Source: a bacterium (GTDB taxonomy: Bacteria > 4484-113 > JAFGCY01). Taken from it: a DNA stretch of 45,972 bases. The stretch spans positions 1-45,972 of the forward strand of contig JAFGCY010000066.1 of the NCBI GenBank assembly GCA_016932385.1, written 5' to 3'. Shown here piece after piece: positions 20,062-28,559 of this stretch (position 1 is its first letter; each line of letters starts with the position of its first letter). The position numbers and the translations under genes are program-made. The notes below the pieces were generated by a model. That model saw only the letters and a program-made list of their open reading frames with translations, ran no database searches and had not been told where the DNA came from.

Positions 20062-21012
20062 TCAGAACGCGCCGAGCCAGCGCGCGGCAACCAGCGCGGC
20101 GAAGAGCACGATAACCGCGAAGCTGAGGGTCACCTCCTGGCGGTCCAACCGGCGGATCTGCGGGTAGGCCAGGGCCAGGTAGCCGACCACGCCGACGGCG
20201 ATGAACGGCAGCGCCGGGATCGCCGCCCCGATGAGCTGCGAAACCGCCAGCGCCACGATGATCGAGATCAGCGAGCTGACGCCCACGGCCAACGGGCTGA
20301 TGCCATGCAACCAGGCCACGCGGAACAACAGCGCCACGATCACGAAGTCGCCGATTCCCAACACGGGCACGCTGGTGCCTATCCCCGGCACGGGCATATG
20401 CACGACGACATAATCGACGAAGGGCGCTCGGATCGCGGCGGCGGCCTTGTCGGCGGCCGCGGCGGCGGCTTCCGGCGGCAGGTTGGCCATGGCCTCGGTC
20501 CGTACCGCCTCGATCTCCAACTGGTGTTCCGCCAGGTCTTGCACGACCTTCTTGCTCGGCCCCTGCCAAACACTGAAGATATCCGCGCAGGCAAAGGCCA
20601 CGGCAACCGGAATCAGATTGGTGACCTTTTGCATCTGGTCACCCACCCAATAGCCGATCGGCAGTGCCACCGCCATCAGCGCCAGCGCCAGGACCGCGCG
20701 CATCTGCGGCAATTGCAGATTGAAGACGTACGCCATTCCCACGACCGCCACACCGGCGCCGAACAGCCACCAGCGCGCCCCGGACGGCCAGCGCGGCCGT
20801 TCACCGAGTGCCAGCACGGCCATCAGCAGCAGCATGCCCAGCACGATCGCGCCGATCTGCGATACCGGCGGCAAGTCCCGACCGGTCGACGGGATCGCCA
20901 GCACAAGCCAGAAATAGATCAACCAGCCCAGCCCCGCCACGCCGGTCCAGATGTATTGGATCGGCTTATCCCAGCAATTGACCGGTACCAGTTTTGTTGC
21001 GTCCTCTGTCAT
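20062..21012 (-). CDS. Presenilin-like GxGD intramembrane aspartyl protease
   Basis: 316 residues with about eight membrane helices. Three features of the presenilin family are present in order: a catalytic-type Asp in ADIFSVWQGPSKKVV (Asp144), which matches the presenilin YD-helix and its following GP-basic-V segment; a GxGD motif in VLGIGDFVIVALLF (Asp222); and PALP (266-269) in IPALPFIAVG. Presenilins use the two Asp residues to cut peptide bonds inside the membrane, and PALP completes the active site. The Tyr before the first Asp is replaced by Ala. A polar loop rich in Ala and Glu (about 150-200) separates the two Asp helices, as in known family members. Bacterial homologues are rare. 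A GATAAC sequence ends 8 nt before the ATG. Substrates are unknown. Confidence 0.75.
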   Translation of the reverse strand: MTEDATKLVPVNCWDKPIQYIWTGVAGLGWLIYFWLVLAIPSTGRDLPPVSQIGAIVLGMLLLMAVLALGERPRWPSGARWWLFGAGVAVVGMAYVFNLQLPQMRAVLALALMAVALPIGYWVGDQMQKVTNLIPVAVAFACADIFSVWQGPSKKVVQDLAEHQLEIEAVRTEAMANLPPEAAAAAADKAAAAIRAPFVDYVVVHMPVPGIGTSVPVLGIGDFVIVALLFRVAWLHGISPLAVGVSSLISIIVALAVSQLIGAAIPALPFIAVGVVGYLALAYPQIRRLDRQEVTLSFAVIVLFAALVAARWLGAF

Positions 21013-21050
21013 AGTCTCTCGTTATCCGTGACCTACCGGCCGCTTGATTA

Positions 21051-21851
21051 CTATAACTCCACAAGCATACCCGTGGTGCGTTGGGGCAACACCGTGTGCG
21101 GTATCGGACCAGTCTCAATCCGGCAAAACGCCGTGCTGGCCGCCCAGGGCGTGTTGTTCTCATCACTCATGTGGCCCAGGAACAGGTGCTGCGGCATGTG
21201 GGCCAAGCCCGTGGCGAACTCGGCGGCCTGCTGGTTGCTCAGGTGGCCGTAGTTGCCGCGGATGCGCTGCTTCAACAGCGGCGGATACGGTCCCGCGGCC
21301 AGCAGCTTCGGGCAATGGTTCGCCTCCAACAGCAGCGCGTCGCAATTGCCAAAGGTCTCGACCAGGTGGTCCGTCGTGGTACCGAGGTCGGTCAACACGC
21401 CGGCCCAGCTGCCGTTGTGATGGACCTTGTACATCACCGTCGGGTTGCAGTCGTGGCTGACCGGCACGGGTAGTACGTCCAGGTCGCGGTGATAGAAGCC
21501 GTCGCCGCCGTTGAACGTGGCTATCTCGAATTCCGTATACGCCGCGCGCTTGGCGGCGCTCAACTCGCGCCGGATCATCAACCCCAACTCCGGGGCCATC
21601 AACTGATGCGTATAGACGCGCGCCGGGACGTGCTTCAGAAGCGTCGGAATTCCGCCGACGTGGTCCGTGTGCATGTGCGTGGCGAAAACCGCGTCGATCC
21701 CGTGCCAGTCGATTCCGTGCGCCGCCAGCGCGGATTCCAGGAAGCGAATACCCACGCCGCAGTCGATCAGCACCTGGCTGTGCGCAGTCGCCACGTAAGC
21801 GCAGTTACCCTTGGAACCCGTGGACAGCACGAGGAAGCGCATTCCCGTCAT
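21051..21851 (-). CDS. Metallo-beta-lactamase-fold hydrolase, YycJ-like
   Basis: A 266-residue soluble enzyme with the metal-binding motif HMHTDHVGG, then SHDCNPT, TDLG, LEANHC and LGHMSDENNTP, the full pattern of the YycJ/WalJ-type metallo-beta-lactamase fold family. Some members of that family have exonuclease activity. The start, STGSKGNCAYV, matches the family N terminus. ATG 21851 overlaps the stop of the ABC-F gene in an ATGA junction, which couples their translation. A perfect TATAAT (21865-21860) lies inside the end of that gene, 8 nt before the ATG, so the gene may also have its own leaderless transcript. Confidence 0.88.
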   Translation of the reverse strand: MTGMRFLVLSTGSKGNCAYVATAHSQVLIDCGVGIRFLESALAAHGIDWHGIDAVFATHMHTDHVGGIPTLLKHVPARVYTHQLMAPELGLMIRRELSAAKRAAYTEFEIATFNGGDGFYHRDLDVLPVPVSHDCNPTVMYKVHHNGSWAGVLTDLGTTTDHLVETFGNCDALLLEANHCPKLLAAGPYPPLLKQRIRGNYGHLSNQQAAEFATGLAHMPQHLFLGHMSDENNTPWAASTAFCRIETGPIPHTVLPQRTTGMLVEL

Positions 21852-23974
21852 TGCGCCGAATTATACCTAGCGGCGTGGTTTTTCCACGCATCGAGCACCG
21901 GCTGGAGTTCCTCCAGCTCGCTGAACCGGCCGTTGATCTCCGCCGTCAGCCCGTCGATCTCGCTCTGCAATTCCGCCAGCCGGTCGTATTCCTGCCGCGC
22001 AGCCGCTTCGCCCTGCAGTTGCTGCAGTTCGCCGGTCTGGTCCTCGAGCGCGGCGATCTCGTCCTCGATCGCCTCGGCCTTGGCCTCAACCCGCTGCAGT
22101 TGCTTGGCGATATAGCCATCCACGCTCGTGCGCGCGTCCCGGGCCAGCAGTTCGATGTCGTAGATGCTCAGCGACTCAGGCTTGGCTGGATCAGCCTTGC
22201 CGCCGCCGCTGGGCTTCGGTTGCGGATCCGCGGGCGGCGGGGCCGTGCCGGCCCGTTCGCGCCAGGTCAGGTAATCGCTGTAGCTGCCACGGAAGACGGT
22301 CAGTGCTTGCTCGTCCTCGGCGCCGTAGGGGAATACCACCAGCCGGTCGCAGATCCGCTCCAACAGCGCGCGGTCGTGCGTCACCATAATCACGCTGCCG
22401 GCGTAGCTGTTGAGAAACTGCTCCAGCGCTTCGCGCGCGTAGATGTCGAGGTGGTTCGTCGGCTCGTCGAACAGCAGCACGTTGGGCCGACAGCGGAATA
22501 TTTTCGCCAGCGTCAGCCGCGAGCGTTCGCCGCCCGAGAGCGTCTCCACCAGCGCGAATACATCGTCGCCGGAGAAGCCGAAGCGCGCCAGGTAATCGCG
22601 TGCGGCGCTATCGCTGATCGTCGGCTCCACCGCCCGCAGCTCCGCCATCACGTCGCGGCCCGGCGTCAGGTCCGCGCTGTCCTGGCTGAAGATACCCAGC
22701 TCGGCGTTGGTACCCCAGGCGATCATCCCGCGCTGCAACGGCAGCGTCTTGGCCAGCAGCTTTAGCAGGGTCGTCTTGCCGCAGCCGTTGGGCCCGATAA
22801 TCCCCAGCCGCTCGCCGCGATAGAACTGCAGGTTGAATCCGCTGACCACCAACTCCCCGCCCACGGCGGAACGGGCCACGGTCAGCGGCGGATTCAGGCT
22901 GAGCCCCTTGGCTCCGGCGGCAACGTGGACCTGCTCCGCTTTTTGGGGTGGCAGCTGGCCGGTCTCGACGCCATAGCCGAAACTCAGGTTCTCGACAATC
23001 AGCAGCTGCTCGCCGCTTCTTAACGCCGGCTGCAAAAAGAAACGCATTTCCGGGTCCTCGGCGGGCCGCTCCACGCGCTCCATCCGGCCCAGGATCTTGC
23101 GCCGCCCGCGCGCCTGCCTGGTGTTCTGCCCGGCGATGTTGCGGCGGATGTATTCCTCGGTCCGCGCGATGTGCTCCTGCTGGCGCTCGTAGGCGATCCG
23201 CGCCTGCTTGCGGCGCTCATCGCGCAGCGGCACGTACTTGGAGTAGTTGCCGGGGTAGCGGTAGAGCACGCCGCCGTCCAGCTCCCAGATATGCGTGGCC
23301 AGGTTGTCGAGCAGCCAGCGGTCGTGGCTGACCAGCACAACCGCCGTCTCGCGCGGCAGTCCGCGCAGATAGTCGACAAAAAACGCCTGCGCCGCCAAGT
23401 CGAGATGGTTGGTCGGCTCGTCGAACACCAGGCAATTGCTGTCGGATAACAACGCCCGGGCCAGGCAGGCCTTCTGCCGCTGGCCGCCGGACAGCGTACC
23501 CAGCCGCTTGGAGAACTCCGCGCGCCTAAAGCTCAGGCCCAGGAGCAGCCGCTCCACGTCGTGCTCCCAGCGATGCCCGCCCAGCGCGGAGAACCGCGCC
23601 TCGGCGCGGCCGAGCCGGTCGATCAACTCGGCGTTGCCGGCCTCGGCGGCCAGTCGCTCGTGCAGCCGGTCCTGCTCGGCCTGCAATTCCAACAGGTCCT
23701 GGCGGCCGCGCTTCACGAACGTGAACAGCTCGTCCTCGTCCGTCCCGCCCGCCGTCTGCGATACGTAGGCGAGCTTCATGCTCTTGGCATGCTGGACCTG
23801 GCCTTCCTCGGGCTTGAGCTCATTCAGCAAGACGCGCAAAAGCGTCGTCTTGCCCCCGCCGTTGGCGCCGATCAAGCCGACGATGTTGCCGGCATGCAAC
23901 GCAGCGGTGGCTTCGACGATCACGCGCTCGTCGCTATAGCCGTAGGCGATGCCGCTGAACTCAAGTAAGGCCAC
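21848..23974 (-). CDS. ABC-F family ATPase (ribosome-associated)
   Basis: 708 residues with two ABC ATPase domains and no membrane segments, the layout of the ABC-F family, whose members bind the ribosome and modulate translation or give antibiotic protection. Walker A motifs are GANGGGKTT and GPNGCGKTT; LSGGQ-type signatures and both DEPTNHLD Walker B motifs are present, the latter a hallmark of the family. A linker of about 60 residues joins the two domains (EYIRRNIAGQNTRQARGRRK), and the C terminus is a coiled coil (about 620-690). GTG 23974 is preferred over TTG 23980 because TAAACT ends exactly 7 nt before it. Its stop overlaps the start of the YycJ-like gene. Confidence 0.92.
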   Translation of the reverse strand: MALLEFSGIAYGYSDERVIVEATAALHAGNIVGLIGANGGGKTTLLRVLLNELKPEEGQVQHAKSMKLAYVSQTAGGTDEDELFTFVKRGRQDLLELQAEQDRLHERLAAEAGNAELIDRLGRAEARFSALGGHRWEHDVERLLLGLSFRRAEFSKRLGTLSGGQRQKACLARALLSDSNCLVFDEPTNHLDLAAQAFFVDYLRGLPRETAVVLVSHDRWLLDNLATHIWELDGGVLYRYPGNYSKYVPLRDERRKQARIAYERQQEHIARTEEYIRRNIAGQNTRQARGRRKILGRMERVERPAEDPEMRFFLQPALRSGEQLLIVENLSFGYGVETGQLPPQKAEQVHVAAGAKGLSLNPPLTVARSAVGGELVVSGFNLQFYRGERLGIIGPNGCGKTTLLKLLAKTLPLQRGMIAWGTNAELGIFSQDSADLTPGRDVMAELRAVEPTISDSAARDYLARFGFSGDDVFALVETLSGGERSRLTLAKIFRCRPNVLLFDEPTNHLDIYAREALEQFLNSYAGSVIMVTHDRALLERICDRLVVFPYGAEDEQALTVFRGSYSDYLTWRERAGTAPPPADPQPKPSGGGKADPAKPESLSIYDIELLARDARTSVDGYIAKQLQRVEAKAEAIEDEIAALEDQTGELQQLQGEAAARQEYDRLAELQSEIDGLTAEINGRFSELEELQPVLDAWKNHAARYNSAQ

Positions 23975-24069
23975 GGCCAAAAGTTTAACAGAACAGCCGC
24001 GTCTCTGGGCGCTAGGTGGACTGTCTTAACCCACCTTAACCTGGTTTGGCGCACGCGGGCCTGGCGTGT

Positions 24070-24897
24070 TCAGCCTTGCTCCAGTTTGGCCACGATATAC
24101 TCCAGCCGTTCGTTGAGTTGGGCCTGCAGCTCGTTGATCTGCGCCTGGAGTTCCTTGACATTGTCCTCGTGCCGCTCGGCCAGGTCGCTGCTCATCTCGT
24201 CGACGAAGACGGCGTTCAACAGGCTGAGGATGATAATTCCACCGATGACCACCGCCAGCACAAAGAAACTGCGCACCAGATGGGCGCTTAGCGCCGTACT
24301 AGTGCCGGCGATCGTATCCGCCATCTCGTACCAGCCCTCGATCGTGAAGACTTTGAACATCGTGTACATCGACACGATCGGATTGCTGAATTCCGGCAGG
24401 GCGTTCTCGCCCATGCCGAAAAAATACGTTGCGCCAATGCCGAAAATGAATATGTAAAAGATCGTCACCAGCAGAATGCCGACACTGGCCCTAAGCGCCC
24501 GTCGCGCTCCCTCGAACAGCCGGTCGATATTGGGAATGAAGCGCATTAGTTTCAGGAAGCGCAACAGCCGCGCCAGGCGCAATACCAGCAACCCGGCCAG
24601 CAGATGCGTGCCCAGGCCGAACGGAACCAACAGCGCCGGCGAACTGGCCAACACGACCAGCAGGTCGAAGATGTTCCAACCACAGTGGAAGTAGCGCCGG
24701 CCCTCCGTCGCGGCGATCTTGATGATGGCCTCGATCACAAAAAACAGGATGCAGATATAGTCCACCACCCAGAGCAACGGGCCGCAACAAGCATGGATTT
24801 CCGGAAACGCGTCCAGCAGCAGAACCACCGCGTTCAACCCAACCACCGCCAGAACCACCGCATCGCTTACTGCCTGTGCCAGCCAACCTCGAGCCAT
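24070..24897 (-). CDS. Voltage-gated cation channel, BacNav/Cav type
   Basis: 275 residues with six membrane helices and a C-terminal coiled coil, the layout of the bacterial voltage-gated channel family that assembles as tetramers in the cytoplasmic membrane. The S4 voltage sensor has basic residues every third position (Arg107, Arg110, Arg113, Lys116, Arg119). The pore filter reads TIEGWYE (185-191). Known sodium-selective members have TLESW; the Gly at the fourth position and the acid at the seventh resemble the calcium-selective channel CavMr (TLEGWVD). The coiled coil (about 246-273) is the usual tetramerisation part. ATG 24897 with GAGGG upstream is chosen; an ATG at 24924 also exists. 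Confidence 0.92.
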   Translation of the reverse strand: MARGWLAQAVSDAVVLAVVGLNAVVLLLDAFPEIHACCGPLLWVVDYICILFFVIEAIIKIAATEGRRYFHCGWNIFDLLVVLASSPALLVPFGLGTHLLAGLLVLRLARLLRFLKLMRFIPNIDRLFEGARRALRASVGILLVTIFYIFIFGIGATYFFGMGENALPEFSNPIVSMYTMFKVFTIEGWYEMADTIAGTSTALSAHLVRSFFVLAVVIGGIIILSLLNAVFVDEMSSDLAERHEDNVKELQAQINELQAQLNERLEYIVAKLEQG

Positions 24898-25291
24898 GGC
24901 GCCCTCACTATTGCGTGTTGTCATCTAGTCTAGCCTAGCACGCCGCGAACCAGTGAAATCGATTGATATTCATGGTGGATACCTATACAATAATATGCTA
25001 TACTTATGTGCCATAGTGAAGGATCAATGAGTAAAAATCCTGATCTCTTTTTCGAGTTACGAATGAGACGGAACGCGCTAACGGTGGATAGTTGGCCGCT
25101 TGTTTCACGCTGGATGTGGACGGCGGTTTCAGCCGTAAGCCAATTCATCTTCGCTCAATATTGGCTTAACTTTCCCTTTACGAAGGGCGGGTTTGGGCCT
25201 TCGCACCCAATGCGCATATCAGGATTTCATGGGCACTGCTATCCGCTGGTTATGCACACGTTCATCCACCGAATGGGGACGGGAACCCGCA
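24898..25291. other. Intergenic region between channel and dnaB
   Basis: A mixed-composition stretch with an AT-rich part (24955-25010) and a few sequences close to the DnaA box (for example TTATGCACA near 25250). A TATACT (24999-25004) lies before a possible small gene at 25027. No RNA family or gene is otherwise certain. Confidence 0.35.
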
Positions 25292-25368
25292 TTGAATCTG
25301 GGCTGAAGGCATGTTATAGTCGGAGCCCAGAGATAGGCGGGCTGCGGGAGAGGCAAACCCGGGACTAA
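25027..25368 (+). CDS. Possible small protein, doubtful
   Basis: A 113-codon frame starts at ATG 25027 with GAAGGA upstream and a TATACT -10 at 24999. The first residues (MSKNPDLFFELRMRRNALTVDSW) look coding-like, but the later part shows no pattern of a folded protein and runs into the dnaB promoter. I do not recognise it. It may be chance or a decayed gene. Confidence 0.25.
   Translation: MSKNPDLFFELRMRRNALTVDSWPLVSRWMWTAVSAVSQFIFAQYWLNFPFTKGGFGPSHPMRISGFHGHCYPLVMHTFIHRMGTGTRIESGLKACYSRSPEIGGLRERQTRD
25292..25320 (+). promoter_or_regulatory. dnaB promoter TTGAAT-17-TATAGT
   Basis: TTGAAT (25292-25297) and TATAGT (25315-25320) with a 17-nt spacer. Transcription would begin near 25327, giving a leader of about 118 nt before dnaB. 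Confidence 0.65.
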
Positions 25369-25415
25369 TTTTAGGCCCGTATTAACCAGAAATCAAGGCA
25401 TGTATGGAGGGTAAG

Positions 25416-25445
25416 GTGAGTATTGCAGCGGGAGGATCCAAGTAG
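25416..25445 (+). CDS. Small upstream ORF overlapping the dnaB start
   Basis: A 9-codon ORF (MSIAAGGSK) starts at GTG 25416 with GGAGGG 4 nt upstream and ends in TAG, whose last base is the first base of the dnaB GTG (TAGTG). This arrangement permits termination-reinitiation coupling. It could also be chance. Confidence 0.35.
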   Translation: MSIAAGGSK

Positions 25446-26890
25446 TGGCGCTACCTCGTGATCCCGAGCATTTGCTGTCCCGTACACCACCGCAGAACAT
25501 CGAGCTGGAAATGAGCGTGCTCGGTGGCATCATGCTGGAGCCGAAGTACGCCTATCCCCTGGTCGCCGACTACCTGACACGCGAGTCGTTCTATCTCGAC
25601 GGCCACGGGATGATCTTCGAGTTGATGGGCGAGTTGCACAACCGGCAGATCCCGCCCGACAGCGACATGGTGCTGGACGAGTTGCGCGCGCGGGGTCTGT
25701 TAGAGAAAGTCGGCGGACCCGGGGTGGTGCTGTCCATGCTCAACAGCGTGCCCTCGGCGGCCAACGTCGAGTACCACGCCAAGAAGATCGCCGAGAAGGC
25801 GCATTTACGGGCCTTGATCCGCGTCTGCACCCAGATCATCGAGGAATGCTACCGCCAGGAACTGCCGATCGAGGAAGTCCTGGACATGGCGGAGGCCGCC
25901 GTCCTGCAGCTGTCCACCGACTCCGCCGCCGCGGAGTTCACGGAACTTAAGCTCATCCTGATTGAGTACTGGGAAAAGCTGCACGAACACGATCTGGAGA
26001 TCAAGCGGCGCCGGGCCGAGGGTGAGATCGATCCCCGCATCGACATCGGCCTGCCGACGGGCTTTCTCGACCTGGACCGCATCACCGGCGGGCTCAGGCC
26101 AAGCGAGCTGACGATCATCGCCGCCCGGCCGAGTATGGGCAAAACGGCTCTCGGCCTGAACATGGCGCACAACATGGCGATCAAGCACAACGTGCCCGTC
26201 GCGTTGTTCAGCCTGGAGATGGGCTCGGAGCAGCTGGCCGAGCGCTTGCTCTGCATGGGTACGAAGTACTGGCAGAGCAACCGGATCCGCGGTATCAGCA
26301 CCTCGATGCTGCAGAACCCGGACCTGGACCAGAGCCAGTGGAGCGTCTTGACCCAGGCCTTCAACAGCCTGGTGACGGCACCGATCTACCTGGACGACTC
26401 CAGCCTGCTGACGGTGCAGATGCTCAAAAGCAAGGTCCGCCGCCTGCACGCGCACTACAAGATCCAGTGCGTGATCGTCGACTACCTGCAACTGATGCAG
26501 GGCCGCGGCAACACCGACAACCGCGTGCAGGAGGTCAGCGAAATCAGCCGCGGATTGAAGCAGATCTCGCGCGAGCTGAAGATTCCGGTCGTGGCCTTAA
26601 GCCAGCTCAGCCGCCAGGTCGAGACACGCCAAAGCAAGCGCCCGCAACTGTCGGACCTGCGCGAATCGGGCGCGATCGAGCAGGATGCCGACGTGGTGAT
26701 GTTCATCCACCGGCCGGATTATTACGACGAGGACAAACGCAAGCTGACCACGGGCGAGCCCGACTATGACCAGATGTCGCTGCCCGAGGCCGAAATCATC
26801 GTGGCCAAGAACCGTAACGGTCCGACCGACACGGTGCGGATGCGCTGGTTCCCGCAGATCACGCGGTTCCTGGACGCGTCGCGGCTGTAA
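25445..26890 (+). CDS. dnaB: Replicative DNA helicase DnaB
   Basis: Hexameric 5'-3' helicase that unwinds the chromosome at the replication fork. The N-terminal domain begins PPQNIELEMSVLGGIMLEP, the hallmark start of DnaB. The C-terminal RecA-like part carries Walker A ARPSMGKTALGLN, LFSLEMGSEQLAERLL, the Walker B region VIVDYLQLM, and SDLRESGAIEQDADVVMFIHR. Length (481 aa) fits the family. GTG 25445 has GGGAGG 9 nt upstream. A leader of about 118 nt with possible hairpins and a small upstream ORF lies between the promoter and the start. Confidence 0.97.
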   Translation: MALPRDPEHLLSRTPPQNIELEMSVLGGIMLEPKYAYPLVADYLTRESFYLDGHGMIFELMGELHNRQIPPDSDMVLDELRARGLLEKVGGPGVVLSMLNSVPSAANVEYHAKKIAEKAHLRALIRVCTQIIEECYRQELPIEEVLDMAEAAVLQLSTDSAAAEFTELKLILIEYWEKLHEHDLEIKRRRAEGEIDPRIDIGLPTGFLDLDRITGGLRPSELTIIAARPSMGKTALGLNMAHNMAIKHNVPVALFSLEMGSEQLAERLLCMGTKYWQSNRIRGISTSMLQNPDLDQSQWSVLTQAFNSLVTAPIYLDDSSLLTVQMLKSKVRRLHAHYKIQCVIVDYLQLMQGRGNTDNRVQEVSEISRGLKQISRELKIPVVALSQLSRQVETRQSKRPQLSDLRESGAIEQDADVVMFIHRPDYYDEDKRKLTTGEPDYDQMSLPEAEIIVAKNRNGPTDTVRMRWFPQITRFLDASRL

Positions 26891-27066
26891 CGACGATGGC
26901 AATCACGCTACTTTGCCGGGTTGAATGAAGTGGGGTCGAGGAAGGCCGCCGGGCGGGGTGACCCCCCGTCCGGCGAGCCCGGCGTGAGCTAGCGCCAGGG
27001 TCTGAGAGGAATCAAGCGGCGGGCCAGGGATGGGCCCGCTGAACCGTAACCGGTACGGAGGATGGC
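26891..27066 (+). other. GC-rich leader region before purD
   Basis: A 176-nt gene-free stretch with several GC-rich self-complementary parts, for example a 7-bp stem at 27019-27025 with 27033-27039 and a GGGG-TGA-CCCC-type segment near 26957. It does not match a riboswitch I know by eye. The purD RBS (GGAGG) is at its end. Confidence 0.35.
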
Positions 27067-28467
27067 ATGGGAGCACACAAGCGGATCTTGATGGTCGGCA
27101 ACGGCGGGCGCGAGAACGCGCTGAGCAACGCATTGCTGCTCAGCCCGCAGGTAGAAGCGCTGTACGTCACGCCCGCCAACTGGGGGATCGTCGACCCCCA
27201 GGCCGGGCCGGACGGCAGCCGCGTACAGACGCTGGCACTACAGGTCGGCGACCATGCCGGCATCGTCCAGGCCGCCCGCGACCTGCTGATCGACCTCGCC
27301 GTGGTCGGCCCGGAGCAGCCGCTGGTGGACGGCCTGGCCGACGAATTGCGCGCGGCGGGCATCGCCGTGCTGGGCCCCGGCCGCGCGGGGGCGCGCCTGG
27401 AGGGCAGCAAGGTCTTCGCCAAGGACTTCATGGCGCGCCACGGCATCCCGACCGGCGGGTTCGCCGCTTTCACCGAGCACGACGAGATGGTTGCGCACCT
27501 TCAGAAGCTGAACGGGCCGGTCGTGCTCAAGGCCGACGGGCTGGCCGCCGGCAAGGGCGTGATCGTCTGCGCCAACCGCGAGGAAGCGCTCGACGCCGCC
27601 CAGCGGATCATGGTCGACCGTGAGTTCGGCAGCGCCGGCGACGTGGCGGTGGCGGAGGAGCGGCTCTACGGCGACGAGATCAGCTTCACCTGCCTGGTCG
27701 CCGGCGACCAGGTGGCGCTTCTGGCTTCCAGCACGGACTACAAACCGCTGTTGGACGGCAACACGGGCCCGAACACCGGCGGCATGGGCAACATCTGCCC
27801 GACGCCGTTCGCCACGGTTGAAGTGCTCGCCGAGTTCGAGGAGCGTATCTTGAAGCCTTTCGCCGCTGGCCTGAAGGCGGACGGCCTGGACTACCGCGGC
27901 TTCTTGTTCATCGGCACGATGCTGACGGAGGACGGACTGAAGGTGCTGGAGTTCAACGTGCGCGTCGGCGATCCCGAGGCGCAGGTCGTACTGCCGTTGA
28001 TCAAGGCCGACTGGCTGGAGGTCTTCACGGGCGTCGCGGCAGCCCGGCTGGACGTCGCCGGCATCACAAGGCGCGAGGGCGCCTGCGTGGCGGTCTGCGC
28101 CGCCTCCGCGAATTACCCGTATGGTAAGAGCGAGCCGGCGGTGATCGAGGGGCTCGACCGCATCCACGCGCGCGGGCTCTTAACCCCCGGCCCGGACGGC
28201 GTGCCGCCCGTGAGCGTCTACTTCGCCGGCGTCGGCGCGGAATCCCTGGCCAGCGAGCAGGTCGCCGCTGATGAGGTCCGCCCAGCCTATACCAATTACT
28301 TCGCCGGCCTGGACCGGATGCGCTTCCTGGCCACCGGCGGGCGCGTGCTGGCAGTCTCAGCCTTCGGCAAGGACCTGAGCGACGCGCGGCGTATCGCCTA
28401 CGAGGTGCTGGGCAACCTGCACTTCACGGGCATGCAGTTTCGAAGCGACATCGGCAAGCTGCGCTAA
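27067..28467 (+). CDS. purD: Phosphoribosylamine-glycine ligase
   Basis: Joins phosphoribosylamine and glycine with ATP, the second step of purine synthesis. The ATP-grasp enzyme is recognised by VGNGGRENAL at the N terminus, VGPEQPLVDGLADELRAAGI, PVVLKADGLAAGKGVIVC, TGGMGNICPTP and LEFNVRVGDPEAQVVLPL. At 466 residues it is longer than the usual 420-430; the extra length seems spread over the C-terminal half. ATG 27067 with GGAGG 6 nt upstream is chosen. It follows dnaB on the same strand but after a long structured gap. Confidence 0.97.
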   Translation: MGAHKRILMVGNGGRENALSNALLLSPQVEALYVTPANWGIVDPQAGPDGSRVQTLALQVGDHAGIVQAARDLLIDLAVVGPEQPLVDGLADELRAAGIAVLGPGRAGARLEGSKVFAKDFMARHGIPTGGFAAFTEHDEMVAHLQKLNGPVVLKADGLAAGKGVIVCANREEALDAAQRIMVDREFGSAGDVAVAEERLYGDEISFTCLVAGDQVALLASSTDYKPLLDGNTGPNTGGMGNICPTPFATVEVLAEFEERILKPFAAGLKADGLDYRGFLFIGTMLTEDGLKVLEFNVRVGDPEAQVVLPLIKADWLEVFTGVAAARLDVAGITRREGACVAVCAASANYPYGKSEPAVIEGLDRIHARGLLTPGPDGVPPVSVYFAGVGAESLASEQVAADEVRPAYTNYFAGLDRMRFLATGGRVLAVSAFGKDLSDARRIAYEVLGNLHFTGMQFRSDIGKLR

Positions 28468-28559
28468 CTTAAGCGGTCATTTCGGTTTAAACCCGGTTAA
28501 ACGCCGTTTCGCGCGCGCGTTTCACGCGCCGATGCGCTACACTAGTGGCGGAGAGAAAG

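Noticed and set aside
24955-25290. Possible replication origin: DnaA-box-like words and an AT-rich stretch before dnaB
   Set aside because: Only a few imperfect boxes, not clustered, with no dnaA or dnaN nearby; chance is sufficient.
26891-27066. ZTP, PRPP or glycine riboswitch before purD
   Set aside because: Similar short words occur, but not in the order or pairing of these classes.
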